Counted from the stretch's first letter, positions 34,649 through 43,090 are shown. The stretch is 64,000 nucleotides of DNA from Sphingomonas sp. (GCF_019746015.1 NZ_JAIESM010000032.1:62001-126000), one strand, 5' to 3'. Program-made: numbers and translations. Notes: generated by a model from the sequence alone, not told the origin.

Positions 34649-34879
34649 ATGAAACTGCGCATCATCGTCACCCTCAAGCCCGGCGTGCTCGATCCGCAGG
34701 GCCGCGCCATTCACAAGGCGCTGGGCGGGCTGGGTTTTGCCGGCGTGAACGATGTGCGCGCGGGCAAGCTGATCGAGCTCGACGTGGCCGACGACACCAG
34801 CGACGCCGCGATCGACGAGATGTGCCGCAAGCTGCTCGCCAACACCGTCATCGAAAACTACCGGGTGGAGCGGGCATGA
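34649..34879 (+). CDS. purS: Phosphoribosylformylglycinamidine synthase subunit PurS
   Basis: A 76-residue subunit of the three-part FGAM synthetase (PurL, PurQ, PurS). The sequence [20 protein letters not shown] and [16 protein letters not shown] is typical, and the C-terminus overlaps purQ by 4 bp. It bridges PurL and PurQ during ammonia transfer. A GGGG-rich RBS lies a few bases upstream. purL is not in the window. Confidence 0.95.
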   Translation: MKLRIIVTLKPGVLDPQGRAIHKALGGLGFAGVNDVRAGKLIELDVADDTSDAAIDEMCRKLLANTVIENYRVERA

Positions 34880-35544
34880 CCGCCGCCGTCATCGTCTTTC
34901 CCGGCTCCAACTGCGATCGCGACATGGCGGTGGCGATTGCCGCCGTCACCGGCCGCGCGCCGGCGATGGTGTGGCATGGAGAAACCAGCCTGCCCGCCGG
35001 CGTCGACCTGATCGCGCTGCCCGGCGGCTTTTCCTATGGCGATTATCTGCGCTGCGGTGCGATTGCGGCGCGTGCGGCGATCATCCCGGCGGTGATTGCG
35101 GCGGCCGAGCGCGGCGTGCCGGTGCTGGGGGTGTGCAACGGCTTCCAGATCCTGACCGAGATCGGCCTGCTGCCCGGCGCGCTGATGCGCAATGCCGGGC
35201 TGGATTTCATCGGCCGCGACGTGGCGGTGACGGTGGAGACGACCGACAGCTGCTTCACCCGGCTCTACGCCCCCGGCGAGCAGCTGATCATCCCGGTTGC
35301 GCACCACGACGGCAATTATGCTGCCGACGACGAAACGCTTGACCGGCTGGAGGGCGAGGGCCGTGTCGCGCTGCGCTACGCCGAAGACGTCAATGGCGCC
35401 GCGCGCCGCATTGCCGGGGTGCTGAACGACGCCGGCAATGTACTGGGGCTGATGCCGCATCCGGAGCGCCGGATCGAGGCGGCCCATGGCGGCACCGACG
35501 GGCGCCGCCTGTTCGAAGGGATGATCGCCGCCGTCGCGGCCTGA
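34876..35544 (+). CDS. purQ: Phosphoribosylformylglycinamidine synthase glutaminase subunit
   Basis: A 222-residue class I glutamine amidotransferase that supplies ammonia to PurL. Motifs: [16 protein letters not shown] at the start, [18 protein letters not shown], the nucleophile GVCNGFQIL, and the His/Glu dyad in [12 protein letters not shown] 34876 overlaps purS (ATGA). The operon is purC ... purS-purQ, with purL expected elsewhere. Confidence 0.96.
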   Translation: MTAAVIVFPGSNCDRDMAVAIAAVTGRAPAMVWHGETSLPAGVDLIALPGGFSYGDYLRCGAIAARAAIIPAVIAAAERGVPVLGVCNGFQILTEIGLLPGALMRNAGLDFIGRDVAVTVETTDSCFTRLYAPGEQLIIPVAHHDGNYAADDETLDRLEGEGRVALRYAEDVNGAARRIAGVLNDAGNVLGLMPHPERRIEAAHGGTDGRRLFEGMIAAVAA

Positions 35545-35547
35545 GCA

Positions 35548-35982
35548 CTACCGGCCAAGCGCGGTAATGATCGCCACCGCCACACCCCACAGCACCACCA
35601 TCGCGGGCAGCAGCATGACATGGGCGATGGCGCCGCCCGCGCTCAGATGGCCGGTCGCGCAGTCAATGCCATGGGCGGAAAACCACGCCCAGTCCTGCTT
35701 GGGCTGCGGCCCCGGGGCAATCCGCGCCCACAGCGCCGGCACCACGAAGCTGGCGGCGATAAACACCACGAAGACGACAAAGGGAATGGCCAGCTGCGCT
35801 TCACCAAAGGCCGCCCACATGATGGCGAGATAGAGCAGGAACCCGCCGAAAACCCCTGCATGGAGCAGCGGCGGAAGGCCGAAAACCGGCTCGGCCGGCG
35901 CGTTGGTCGCCGCACCCGCTGGCACGGGCGACACAAATGGCGCGGCACCTTCCAGGTCGCGATGGGTAATGGGCTTGTTCAT
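35548..35982 (-). CDS. Integral membrane protein of unknown function
   Basis: A 144-residue protein beginning MNKPITHRDLEGAAPF. It has three or four hydrophobic stretches (about 43-62, 66-90 and 118-142), with polar loops containing WARIAPGPQPKQDWAWFSAHGIDCATGHLSAG. I do not recognise the family. An in-frame start at 35997 would add five residues. It ends 4 bp from purQ, convergently. Confidence 0.68.
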   Translation of the reverse strand: MNKPITHRDLEGAAPFVSPVPAGAATNAPAEPVFGLPPLLHAGVFGGFLLYLAIMWAAFGEAQLAIPFVVFVVFIAASFVVPALWARIAPGPQPKQDWAWFSAHGIDCATGHLSAGGAIAHVMLLPAMVVLWGVAVAIITALGR

Positions 35983-36098
35983 GGTGGCACTCCCCAAAAA
36001 TGATGTTGGGGAAATGCCATCAAGCGCGTCGCCACGCCTTGATCCTGGTCAAAAACGGGGACCGTCACATCCCTAATCTGGCGAATTACCTAGCCGGC

Positions 36099-36833
36099 CT
36101 AAACATCCGCGCGGAACGGGGTGAAGTCGGTCTTGTCGTCGAACACGTCCAGCCCTTCGCGCCGCTTCAGGAAGCCGACCACGGCATAGGTGACAGGGGT
36201 CAGCAGGATTTCCCAGCCCACTTTCAGCGCCCAGTTGGTGACGAGCACAGCCAGCACCTGATCGTTGGTCCACACGCCCCAAAAGGCGAGCGGATAGAAG
36301 ATCAGGCTGTCCACCCCCTGCCCGAACACGGTGGAGCCGATCGTGCGCGTCCACAGGAAGCGGCCCCGGGTGAGCAGCTTCATCCGCGCCAGCACGAAGG
36401 AGTTGACGAACTCGCCCGCCCAGAAGGCCGCAATCGACGCACCGACAATGCGCAGCGTCTGCGTGCCCAGCGTGCCGAACACGCCCTCATAGGCCACCTG
36501 CCCGTTCCAGCCCGGCGCCGGCGGCAGCGCGACGACCACAGTCGTCATCAGCGCGAGGAACATCAGCCCGAAAAAGCCCGCCCAGATGCACCGGCGCGCG
36601 CGGGCATAGCCATAAACCTCGGTCAGAAAGTCGCCGATCACATAGCTGATCGGAAAGAACAAAATCCCCGCGCCAAACACGAACGACTGGCCAAACAGGG
36701 TGACCGCTGACAGCTTTGCCGCACCGATGGTGTTGGACAGCACCAGCACCACCACGAACGCCGCCATCACGAAATCGAAATAGCGAAAGGGTTCATGCCC
36801 CAGCGTCTGCGCCGAAACCGCCTTTACCGTCAT
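36099..36833 (-). CDS. yhhQ: Queuosine precursor transporter (YhhQ/VUT family)
   Basis: A 244-residue membrane protein with about six hydrophobic helices. The signature ILFFPISYVIGDFLTEVYGY with RRCIWAGF and FWAGEFVNSFVLARMK is diagnostic of the YhhQ family, which imports queuine precursors such as preQ0 or preQ1 for tRNA modification. The start at ATG 36833 gives the family N-terminus (HEPFRYFDFVMAAFVVVLV); the open frame extends further upstream but that part looks non-coding. No preQ1 riboswitch is evident upstream. Confidence 0.9.
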   Translation of the reverse strand: MTVKAVSAQTLGHEPFRYFDFVMAAFVVVLVLSNTIGAAKLSAVTLFGQSFVFGAGILFFPISYVIGDFLTEVYGYARARRCIWAGFFGLMFLALMTTVVVALPPAPGWNGQVAYEGVFGTLGTQTLRIVGASIAAFWAGEFVNSFVLARMKLLTRGRFLWTRTIGSTVFGQGVDSLIFYPLAFWGVWTNDQVLAVLVTNWALKVGWEILLTPVTYAVVGFLKRREGLDVFDDKTDFTPFRADV

Positions 36834-36921
36834 CTGTCTCCCCCTTCGCGCCCTCTTCGCGCCCCGCCCAGCCTTAACCCCGTTTCGCGGGCAGGCAAAT
36901 GCCGCTATCGCATGGCGCAAC

Positions 36922-36998
36922 GCGCCCGTAGCTCAGTTGGATAGAGCACGAGACTTCTAATCTTGAGGCCGCAGGTTCGACTCCTGCCGGGCGCGCCA
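36922..36998 (+). tRNA. trnR: tRNA-Arg (anticodon UCU)
   Basis: A 77-base cloverleaf: acceptor arm GCGCCCG/CGGGCGC, D-arm GCTC/GAGC, anticodon stem CGAGA/TCTTG with loop CTTCTAA (anticodon TCT, decoding AGA), a T-arm GCAGG/CCTGC with TTCGACT loop, discriminator G, and an encoded CCA (36996-36998). All stems pair well. No integrase or attachment-site repeat is seen next to it. Confidence 0.95.
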
Positions 36999-37017
36999 GA
37001 CTTGGAACTTTCGACGC

Positions 37018-37536
37018 CTAGCGCACCGCATAGACGCGGTGGATCACCCCGCCATCGCCCGTGCGGGAGCGCGTGACGGCCACGACGTTGTTGAGCCAGG
37101 CATAGCGCGGATCGCCGGTTTCGAACTCGGGCGCGGTACGGAAATAATAGCGGTTGGCGCCGGCCACATCGTCTGGTTTTTCCAAATCCAGCGCATAATC
37201 GGCATGTTCCGGCGCTGCCCAGAACCGGCCGTGCCAGTGCAGATAGAGCATCGCGCCATCGTGCGTCTCGAGCGTAAAGCGGACGTCGAGATGCGATGAA
37301 CCGTCGGCTCGCACCCGCACCCAATCGGCACCACTGTCCGGCACGACACGCCCTTTGAGCCTTGGCCCGTCAAAATGGCCGCCCTTGACGATGTAGATGG
37401 CGCGGTGCCCCTCCGGCGCCGCGCCGATGTCGATTGGCGGCAGATGAAGCTTCACCCGCGCTTCGAACAGGAATTCCAAGTCCGGCGCGCTGTCGGCTGA
37501 CGACACGGGCAGTGGCAGTCCGAGGGCGGTCGACAT
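37018..37536 (-). CDS. DUF3237 family protein
   Basis: A 172-residue DUF3237 protein. Typical stretches are LEFLFEARVKLHLPPIDIGAAPEGHR, GPRLKGRVVPDSGADWVRVRADGSSHLDVRFTLETHDGAMLYLHW and a C-terminal WLNNVVAV. The fold is a small beta barrel of unknown role, often encoded by genes for the degradation of aromatic or lignin-derived compounds. It is divergent from a MarR regulator, separated by 132 bp with a palindromic operator, and is its most likely target. Confidence 0.85.
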   Translation of the reverse strand: MSTALGLPLPVSSADSAPDLEFLFEARVKLHLPPIDIGAAPEGHRAIYIVKGGHFDGPRLKGRVVPDSGADWVRVRADGSSHLDVRFTLETHDGAMLYLHWHGRFWAAPEHADYALDLEKPDDVAGANRYYFRTAPEFETGDPRYAWLNNVVAVTRSRTGDGGVIHRVYAVR

Positions 37537-37595
37537 CTTCTCTCTCCTGCTCGGCTACCCCGGACGATGCCGGGTGCAGCACCAACGCGGCTCAT

Positions 37596-37658
37596 TTATG
37601 TGCGTTCCGCACATAATGTCAACGGCGCCTCCTTGCCATTGGTATGGGGCGCACATAA
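37596..37658. promoter_or_regulatory. MarR operator: perfect palindrome plus half site
   Basis: Bases 37596-37616 are TTATGTGCG-TTC-CGCACATAA, with perfect 9-bp arms. A second right half site, CGCACATAA, occurs at 37650-37658, ten bases before the MarR start. Both lie between the divergent DUF3237 and MarR genes. This is the best operator candidate in the window. Binding by the adjacent regulator is inferred from position. Confidence 0.75.
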
Positions 37659-37668
37659 TTTGCCGCGC

Positions 37669-38160
37669 ATGGCATCGGAGACCGCCAACATTCTGGGTGC
37701 GCTGTCGCTGGCGGTGGTCGACCGGATCGAGGATCTGGCCCAGCAGCTTGTCGGCCATGCCGGGCAGACGCCGGCCGCTATCGTCGTGATTGGCTATGGT
37801 CCCGGGATGACCAATGACCGGCTGCGCCGCATCCTGCGCCTGTCGCATCCGGGCACGGTGCGGCTGGTTGACCGGCTGGTGGCCGATGGCCTTGTCGAGC
37901 GCCGCGCCGGGCGCGACCGGCGCGCGGTGGCGCTGCACCTGACCGAGCAGGGCGAAGCGCTGCGCGCAACGTTGCTGGCTGAGCGGCTATCGCTGCTCGA
38001 AGGCGCCGCGGAGCTGCTCTCACCGTCGGAGCAGTCGCAGCTGGCCGTGCTGCTGCGCAAACTGCTGGCGGCGATGCCGCGCGACCAGTTCGACCGTTTC
38101 CGGATCTGCCGGCTGTGCGACAATCGCGCCTGTGTGGAATGCCCGATCCCGGCGCTATGA
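37669..38160 (+). CDS. MarR family regulator with C-terminal Cys motif
   Basis: A 163-residue MarR-type winged-helix regulator. The recognition region is LRRILRLSHPGTVRLVDRLVADGLVERRAGRDRRAVALHLTEQG. The C-terminus ends in CRLCDNRACVECP, i.e. CX2CX4CX2C, which could bind a metal or act as a thiol switch. Start ATG 37669 (MASETANILG) fits the family; a longer open frame upstream crosses the operator and is unlikely. It is divergent from a DUF3237 gene and probably represses it and itself. Confidence 0.85.
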   Translation: MASETANILGALSLAVVDRIEDLAQQLVGHAGQTPAAIVVIGYGPGMTNDRLRRILRLSHPGTVRLVDRLVADGLVERRAGRDRRAVALHLTEQGEALRATLLAERLSLLEGAAELLSPSEQSQLAVLLRKLLAAMPRDQFDRFRICRLCDNRACVECPIPAL

Positions 38161-38187
38161 GGCCGTGGACGATCCGCTTTGCGCGGA

Positions 38188-38580
38188 TTAGCCGATCAGG
38201 CCGGACTCGCCCATGTCGCGCGCCATCAGGCGGCCGATCGCGTCGAACAGCGAATCCATGGCAACGGGCTTGAACAGCACTTCGTCGGCGCCCTCACCCA
38301 GGCATTCCTCGCGCAGATTGGCCCCGGTGTCGGCGGTGATGACGATGACCGGCAGGCGCGCCTTGCGGTCGGCGCGCGCGCGGATGTGGCGGATCGCCGT
38401 GATCCCGTCCATGCCGGGCATGCGCAGGTCCATCAGGATGATGTCGAATTCATGGTCGTCGATCAGGCGCAGCCCTTCCTCGCCGCCGCCGGCCTCCACC
38501 ATCTCGGCGCCGGCCACGTCGAGCATGTCCTTCACGACGCGCCGGTTCATCGCGTCATCTTCGACGAACAGGATCTTCAC
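38188..38580 (-). CDS. Single-domain response regulator
   Basis: A 130-residue CheY-like receiver with no output domain. The phosphorylation site is intact: the acidic pair in FVEDDAMNRR, the phospho-accepting Asp in IILMDLRMPGMDG, the Thr in VITADT and the Lys in LFKPV. It follows the TPR sensor kinase by 64 bp on the same strand, so it is the probable partner of that kinase. A single-domain receiver may relay phosphate to a histidine phosphotransferase or bind a target protein. Confidence 0.93.
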   Translation of the reverse strand: MKILFVEDDAMNRRVVKDMLDVAGAEMVEAGGGEEGLRLIDDHEFDIILMDLRMPGMDGITAIRHIRARADRKARLPVIVITADTGANLREECLGEGADEVLFKPVAMDSLFDAIGRLMARDMGESGLIG

Positions 38581-38644
38581 GAGCCTTTGTCCCCAGCTGA
38601 CGCGATATGTGTATTATTGATATGCATCACTATGCCCTATCGCG

Positions 38645-41119
38645 TCACGCGGCCTGAGATGCAAGCGGAACTTCCGCCTTCAGCGCATCCGGTCGGCAAA
38701 GAGGATACAGTATTTGCACCAGCGCGGCACCAGAAATGGGTGTTTCCACCACGCGGTCGATACCCACGGCGTGCCAGGCTTCCGCCTTGGCCGGGTCTGG
38801 CGACGACCAGAGCAGAACCACCGCCGTGCCGGCCAGGCGCGCCTTCACGGCAAGTTCCGCGATCATGGCGTCAGCATCGCCGGCGGCGCGGACGGCAGCC
38901 TCCTCGACCAGCAGGCAGGCGGGCGGCGCCTGATCCAGTGCGCCAAACACATCGACGAGGCCCGCGACCGCATCGACAGCATCCAGCCGGTCCGACAGCA
39001 TTGCCTTCAGTTTTGCGCGGTTGATCGGATTGGGCGCCGCGATCAGCAGCGACTGCAGTGCCATGGGCGGCACTGCCCCGCTGCCATGCGCCTGAGCAGC
39101 GACATAGGGCACCGTGACGATGAAGCGCGATCCGGAGCCGGGGGTGCTCTCCACCCGAATATCGCCGCCCATCGCGCGCGCCAAGCGGCGGCAGATAGCA
39201 AGGCCGAGGCCCGTACCGCCGAATTTGCGCGTGGTGCCCGCTTCGACCTGGCTGAAGGTTTCGAAGATCTGCTCCAGCTTGTCAGCCGGGATGCCGATGC
39301 CGGTATCGGCCACGGTGATCTCGATGCGATCCTCATCGCGCCGCGCAACCAGCGAGATGCCACCGGCGGCGGTAAACTTCAGCGCGTTGGACAACAGGTT
39401 GAACACGATCTGGCGAAGGCGCGCCGGATCGCCCATCACCAGATCGGGTGCCTGCGACAGGTCAACCTGCACGCGCAGGCCCTTGCCATCTGCCTGCCCC
39501 TGCCAAAGCGCCGCCACCTCGCGCAGCATGGCGACCAGGTCCATCGGCACTGCCTCAAGGGTCAGCTTGCCGCTTTCCATCTTGGCCACGTCCAGAATGT
39601 CGTCGACCAGCGCCTTCATCGTCACGCCGGCGCTGTGGACGACGCGCAACCGGTCGGCAACGCCCGGCGCAAGGCTGTGGTCGGCCAGCATAACCTGCGT
39701 CATACCGAGAATACCGTTCAACGGGGTGCGGATTTCGTGGCTGGTGGTCGCCAGGAATTCGGTCTTCGCCGCCAGCGCCTTTTTCAGCGCAGCGTTGGTA
39801 TCGCCCAGCACGACGTTGGCCGCGCGAACCTCGTTGCGGCTGCGCCGGATGGTGAGCAGCGCGATGAGCATCGCCGCGCCCGCCGCTGCAGCCGCGATCA
39901 GGATGCCGACGATCACCCAGCGCTGCATCTCGGCGCGCGAGCGCTCGAACTGGAACTGCCGCCGCGCTTCCTCCGCCTTCAGATTGGCGATCTTCAGGTT
40001 CTGGTTGGCATAGTCGAACCGTGCCGCCATCAGCGCGGTGTTGGTAGAGGCGGCAAGGCTGGCCTTCTTGTCGTCCAGCCGCTTCAGCGCCTCGAGGTGC
40101 GCCAGCGCCTCGGCAGTGCGGCCCAGCTGCGCAAACACATGATAAGCCGTGCCATGTGCTTCCACATAGGCAAGTGTTGTGGTGTCCAGATCAACGCCGG
40201 CAAAGCTGCGGCTGATCAGGTCGGCTGCATGCCGCAGATCGCCCTTCTGCAGCGCCGACTGGGCCGCAATCGCCAGAAATTGCGGCCGCCACGGACGCGC
40301 TTCGCCGCGTTCGGCCAGCCTCAGCCCTTCGGCAATGGTGCGATCAGCGCGGGCAAGCTGTTGTGCCTCCAGCTGCCCGCGTGCCATGTTGCCCAGCACC
40401 CGGACCACCAGCAGCGTGCTGTTCATCCGCCGCGCGATGGCAAGCGCCCGGCGATACTGCGCTTCGGCCTCCAGCGGTTTGCCCATCTGGCGCAGGCTGT
40501 TGCCACGGTTGTTGAAGCTCGAGATGCCAAGCCCCGGATCATCGGCATAGATTTCCGACGATTCGGTGTCGTATTTCAGGGCGCTCGCCCAATCGCCGGC
40601 TTCGCGGTACAGCGACGCAATCTGCTGCAGCGCAATCGCCTGACTGCGCGTTTCGCGCAGCGCGCGGAACAGATTGTGCGCCGTCTGATAGTCGGACAGG
40701 GCCTGCGCGACATTGGCGTTCGACGTGGCAACGCCGCCACGCGACAGCAACAGGTCGCCATAGAGCTTGCCACGAAACCCAGTTCTATCCAGCAGCCGGA
40801 TCGCATCGTCGATCTTCGGGGCCGCGTCGCCCGGCGCGTTGAGTCGCAGCAGCGCCTCTCCCTGCAACCATTCCGATTCGGCGATAAGCAGGCCATTTGC
40901 CCGGGTCAGCGGCGCCCGACGCGCCCGCGCCTCTGCGGCCGCCGCCAGTGCCCGCGCGCGCGCCGGGTCTGCGCGCATCGCGTCCTTCGCGTCGGCAAGC
41001 TGGCGGCGCACAGGGTCGGCGGACTGAACAGCGGCCGGTGCAACCTGCGCCAGAACGGCCGGCGCGCCGCACCCCAGCGCCGTCGCCATCATCACCAGCA
41101 ATGCAGACCGATAGTTCAT
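38645..41119 (-). CDS. TPR-containing hybrid sensor histidine kinase with degenerate receiver
   Basis: An 824-residue kinase (ATG 41119; an upstream ATG at 41146 adds nine residues). A signal peptide (1-25) is followed by a periplasmic region of TPR-like helical repeats (about 65-370), one transmembrane helix (about 400-424), a HisKA domain with the H-box SHEIRTPLNGILGM (His near 461), and an HATPase domain with NLLSNALKF, DTGIGIP and GTGLGL motifs. The last domain resembles a receiver but reads AAPN where the acidic pair should be, LVEE at the phospho-Asp position and ETP instead of KP, so it cannot be phosphorylated. The intact receiver is encoded by the next gene. Confidence 0.9.
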   Translation of the reverse strand: MNYRSALLVMMATALGCGAPAVLAQVAPAAVQSADPVRRQLADAKDAMRADPARARALAAAAEARARRAPLTRANGLLIAESEWLQGEALLRLNAPGDAAPKIDDAIRLLDRTGFRGKLYGDLLLSRGGVATSNANVAQALSDYQTAHNLFRALRETRSQAIALQQIASLYREAGDWASALKYDTESSEIYADDPGLGISSFNNRGNSLRQMGKPLEAEAQYRRALAIARRMNSTLLVVRVLGNMARGQLEAQQLARADRTIAEGLRLAERGEARPWRPQFLAIAAQSALQKGDLRHAADLISRSFAGVDLDTTTLAYVEAHGTAYHVFAQLGRTAEALAHLEALKRLDDKKASLAASTNTALMAARFDYANQNLKIANLKAEEARRQFQFERSRAEMQRWVIVGILIAAAAAGAAMLIALLTIRRSRNEVRAANVVLGDTNAALKKALAAKTEFLATTSHEIRTPLNGILGMTQVMLADHSLAPGVADRLRVVHSAGVTMKALVDDILDVAKMESGKLTLEAVPMDLVAMLREVAALWQGQADGKGLRVQVDLSQAPDLVMGDPARLRQIVFNLLSNALKFTAAGGISLVARRDEDRIEITVADTGIGIPADKLEQIFETFSQVEAGTTRKFGGTGLGLAICRRLARAMGGDIRVESTPGSGSRFIVTVPYVAAQAHGSGAVPPMALQSLLIAAPNPINRAKLKAMLSDRLDAVDAVAGLVDVFGALDQAPPACLLVEEAAVRAAGDADAMIAELAVKARLAGTAVVLLWSSPDPAKAEAWHAVGIDRVVETPISGAALVQILYPLCRPDALKAEVPLASQAA

Positions 41120-41198
41120 GCGCAACGCGGCTCCGGGTCGCGCCATCCTTGCCCGACAAGCATTAAATTGCGCCTAATGATGAACGCGACCGAAAGAA

Positions 41199-42668
41199 TC
41201 AGACGCTTTTCCAGAAGCTTGCCGGCCGATTTAGTGCGCCGCTACGCGAGGCGGCGGCAACCGCTTCATGCCGTTCCTCATCCAGGAAACTGCACAGGGC
41301 GCCCAGCGCGATCGGGCGGCTGATCAGAAAACCCTGGGCCATGTCGCAACCCATCACGCTGAGCAGGGCAAGTGCCGCCGGCGTTTCCACGCCCTCCGCC
41401 GTCACTTCCATGTCCAGCGCATGGGCAAGGTCGATCGTTGAGCGCACGATCAGCGGGTCGCGATTGCTACTGGTCAGCTGCAGAACGAACATCTTGTCGA
41501 TCTTCAGCTCACGCGCCGGCAACCGCTTCAGATAGGCAAGCGAAGACAGCCCGGCGCCATAATCATCGATCGCGATCGAAATCCCCAGATCAGCAAACAG
41601 CTTAAGGTGCTTGATCGCGGTTTTGGGATCGCGGATCACCGAAGTCTCGGTGATTTCGATACCAATCCGGCACCCGGCGTCGCTCAACAACTGGCACGCA
41701 CGCGCGACAAAGGGCGCGTCCCCCAGCAGCTGGCCGGAGATGTTGACGAACACCAGCACGTCATGCCCCTGCGCCGCGAGCAATTTCTGGTCGGCGATCG
41801 CCTGCTCCAGCGTCCACAGTGAGATGGGACCGATCAGCTGCGCCTGTTCGGCCGTCTCGATGAAGTCGCCGGGTAGGATCAGGCCGCGCTTGGGATGCTG
41901 CCAGCGCACCAGTGCCTCGACGGAGCAGATCTTCTGCTGCCGCAGGTGCAGCTTGGGCTGATATTGCAGGAAAAGTTCACCGCGCTCGATGGCCTTGCTG
42001 AGGTCGCTGACCAGCGTGACCCGGTCGAAGGCGGGGGCATCGGCCACAATGTCACGAACGACCGGCCGTCCCTCCGCCCGGGCGAGCCGCAATGCTTCCT
42101 CCGCTTCTTCGGCGAGGCGCACGTCATCACCAACGCCGACCGGTGCGTGCGCCGCACCCAGCAGCAGGTCGATCCGGTGCGGCTCCCCATCGAGGCTGAC
42201 CGGTTGTTCAAACAACGCGGCGATGCCGGCAAGAACCGCATCGAGTTCATGTCGCGCATCGCCTTCAAAGGCCACTTCGACCATGTTGCGGCCGACCACT
42301 GCCATGCGTGCATCGGCCAGCATCGCGCCGACGCGGTCTGCCACGTCGAGCACCAGGCAATCGGCACGGGGCGCGCCCAGATGCCGGCGCAGCGGAACAA
42401 AGTTGGCAATTTCGGCCAAGATAACGAACCGCGTCGTCTTTGCGACGACCGGCTTGGGCGCCGCGCTGTCATCAGGGCCTGCGCCGTCGTCGCCGAGCCA
42501 ATCAGACCAATAGCCGCGCGGCGCGAACGGCACCTCGGCCCAAAGACTGGAGACCGCGCCAGCCCCGCCCATTCGCGGAATGGCAAGCGGCGACGCACTG
42601 GCGAACAGCACGTGTCGCCGGTCGCCGCCGTGCGGCAGGTTTTGCGCGATTGACTCCAGACGCAGCAT
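41199..42668 (-). CDS. EAL-domain c-di-GMP phosphodiesterase with degenerate GGDEF-like region
   Basis: About 489 residues. The C-terminal half is an EAL domain with SVEALVRWQHP (EAL intact), FVNISGQLL, EITETSVI, IAIDDYGAGLSSL and TAEGVETP, consistent with an active phosphodiesterase. The N-terminal half (about 85-220) has the size of a GGDEF domain, but where GGDEF should be it reads GRNMV, so cyclase activity is not expected. The start is uncertain: ATG 42668 and a TTG at 42689 are both in frame. It lies just upstream of the TPR kinase and receiver genes on the same strand, suggesting a shared regulatory unit. Confidence 0.88.
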   Translation of the reverse strand: MLRLESIAQNLPHGGDRRHVLFASASPLAIPRMGGAGAVSSLWAEVPFAPRGYWSDWLGDDGAGPDDSAAPKPVVAKTTRFVILAEIANFVPLRRHLGAPRADCLVLDVADRVGAMLADARMAVVGRNMVEVAFEGDARHELDAVLAGIAALFEQPVSLDGEPHRIDLLLGAAHAPVGVGDDVRLAEEAEEALRLARAEGRPVVRDIVADAPAFDRVTLVSDLSKAIERGELFLQYQPKLHLRQQKICSVEALVRWQHPKRGLILPGDFIETAEQAQLIGPISLWTLEQAIADQKLLAAQGHDVLVFVNISGQLLGDAPFVARACQLLSDAGCRIGIEITETSVIRDPKTAIKHLKLFADLGISIAIDDYGAGLSSLAYLKRLPARELKIDKMFVLQLTSSNRDPLIVRSTIDLAHALDMEVTAEGVETPAALALLSVMGCDMAQGFLISRPIALGALCSFLDEERHEAVAAASRSGALNRPASFWKSV

Positions 42669-42822
42669 CAAATCGGGCCATGCCACCAAGCCCTGAAGGA
42701 AGCGTTAAGCGCCGCGGGCACGCCTGCCACATTCGGCCGAAACGATTAACGTCATTGACTAACAAGCATGATTTACATAGCCCAAGGGTGCGCAATTGCT
42801 GCGCGTAACTGGGAGAAGGCAA

Positions 42823-42876
42823 ATGCTGGAGCTTCTGCTCTCGCTCGTTTACGGCGACGAGATTCGTCCCTGGTAA
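42823..42876 (+). CDS. Candidate 17-residue peptide gene
   Basis: A short ORF, MLELLLSLVYGDEIRPW, with a strong ribosome binding site GGGAGAAGG at 42811-42819 four bases before the ATG and stop TAA 42874-42876. It lies in the largest gene-free interval of the window, upstream of and divergent from the EAL and TPR kinase genes. A TTGACT at 42755-42760 could be part of a promoter. It has a hydrophobic start and a charged, Trp-ended tail. Whether it is translated is unknown; it could also be a leader peptide for an attenuator. No family recognised. Confidence 0.4.
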   Translation: MLELLLSLVYGDEIRPW

Positions 42877-43090
42877 ACGGATACAAGGCCCGGGGGGAGT
42901 GAAAATTGCTTTATAATCAAGGTGATAATCGCGCCCCTCGGGTCAACCGTCACCCCGTTCTCCAGCGTCGATTCCAGACCGGATGGCGCCATGATCCACC
43001 CCGAATCGGCGGCACGTCTTAATAATTATTAACTATCCGAGTCGCAGTCCCGCACAATTAACCTTTATTAACGGCCGGTGCAGATAATGA
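42877..43090. other. Gene-free interval with AT-rich palindrome
   Basis: No gene is supported here. The stretch contains a TATAAT at 42912-42917 in an unusually AT-rich patch, the perfect 14-bp palindrome TTAATAATTATTAA at 43019-43032, and GTTAATAAAGG-like sequence near 43062-43072. It lies just past the end of the efflux operon on the minus strand. AT-richness stands out against a two-thirds GC genome, and the palindrome could serve as a binding site or terminator loop. I could not resolve which. Confidence 0.4.

Noticed and set aside
36834..36921. preQ1 riboswitch before the queuosine precursor transporter
   Set aside because: No C-rich loop and downstream A-rich/RBS pairing pattern of preQ1 aptamers could be found in the short leader.
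36922..36998. Integration site of a genomic island at tRNA-Arg
   Set aside because: No integrase, no direct repeat of the tRNA 3' end and normal core genes on both sides.
36905..37324. Minus-strand open frame across the tRNA and DUF3237 region
   Set aside because: It overlaps the tRNA and is out of frame with the DUF3237 gene, with no family match.
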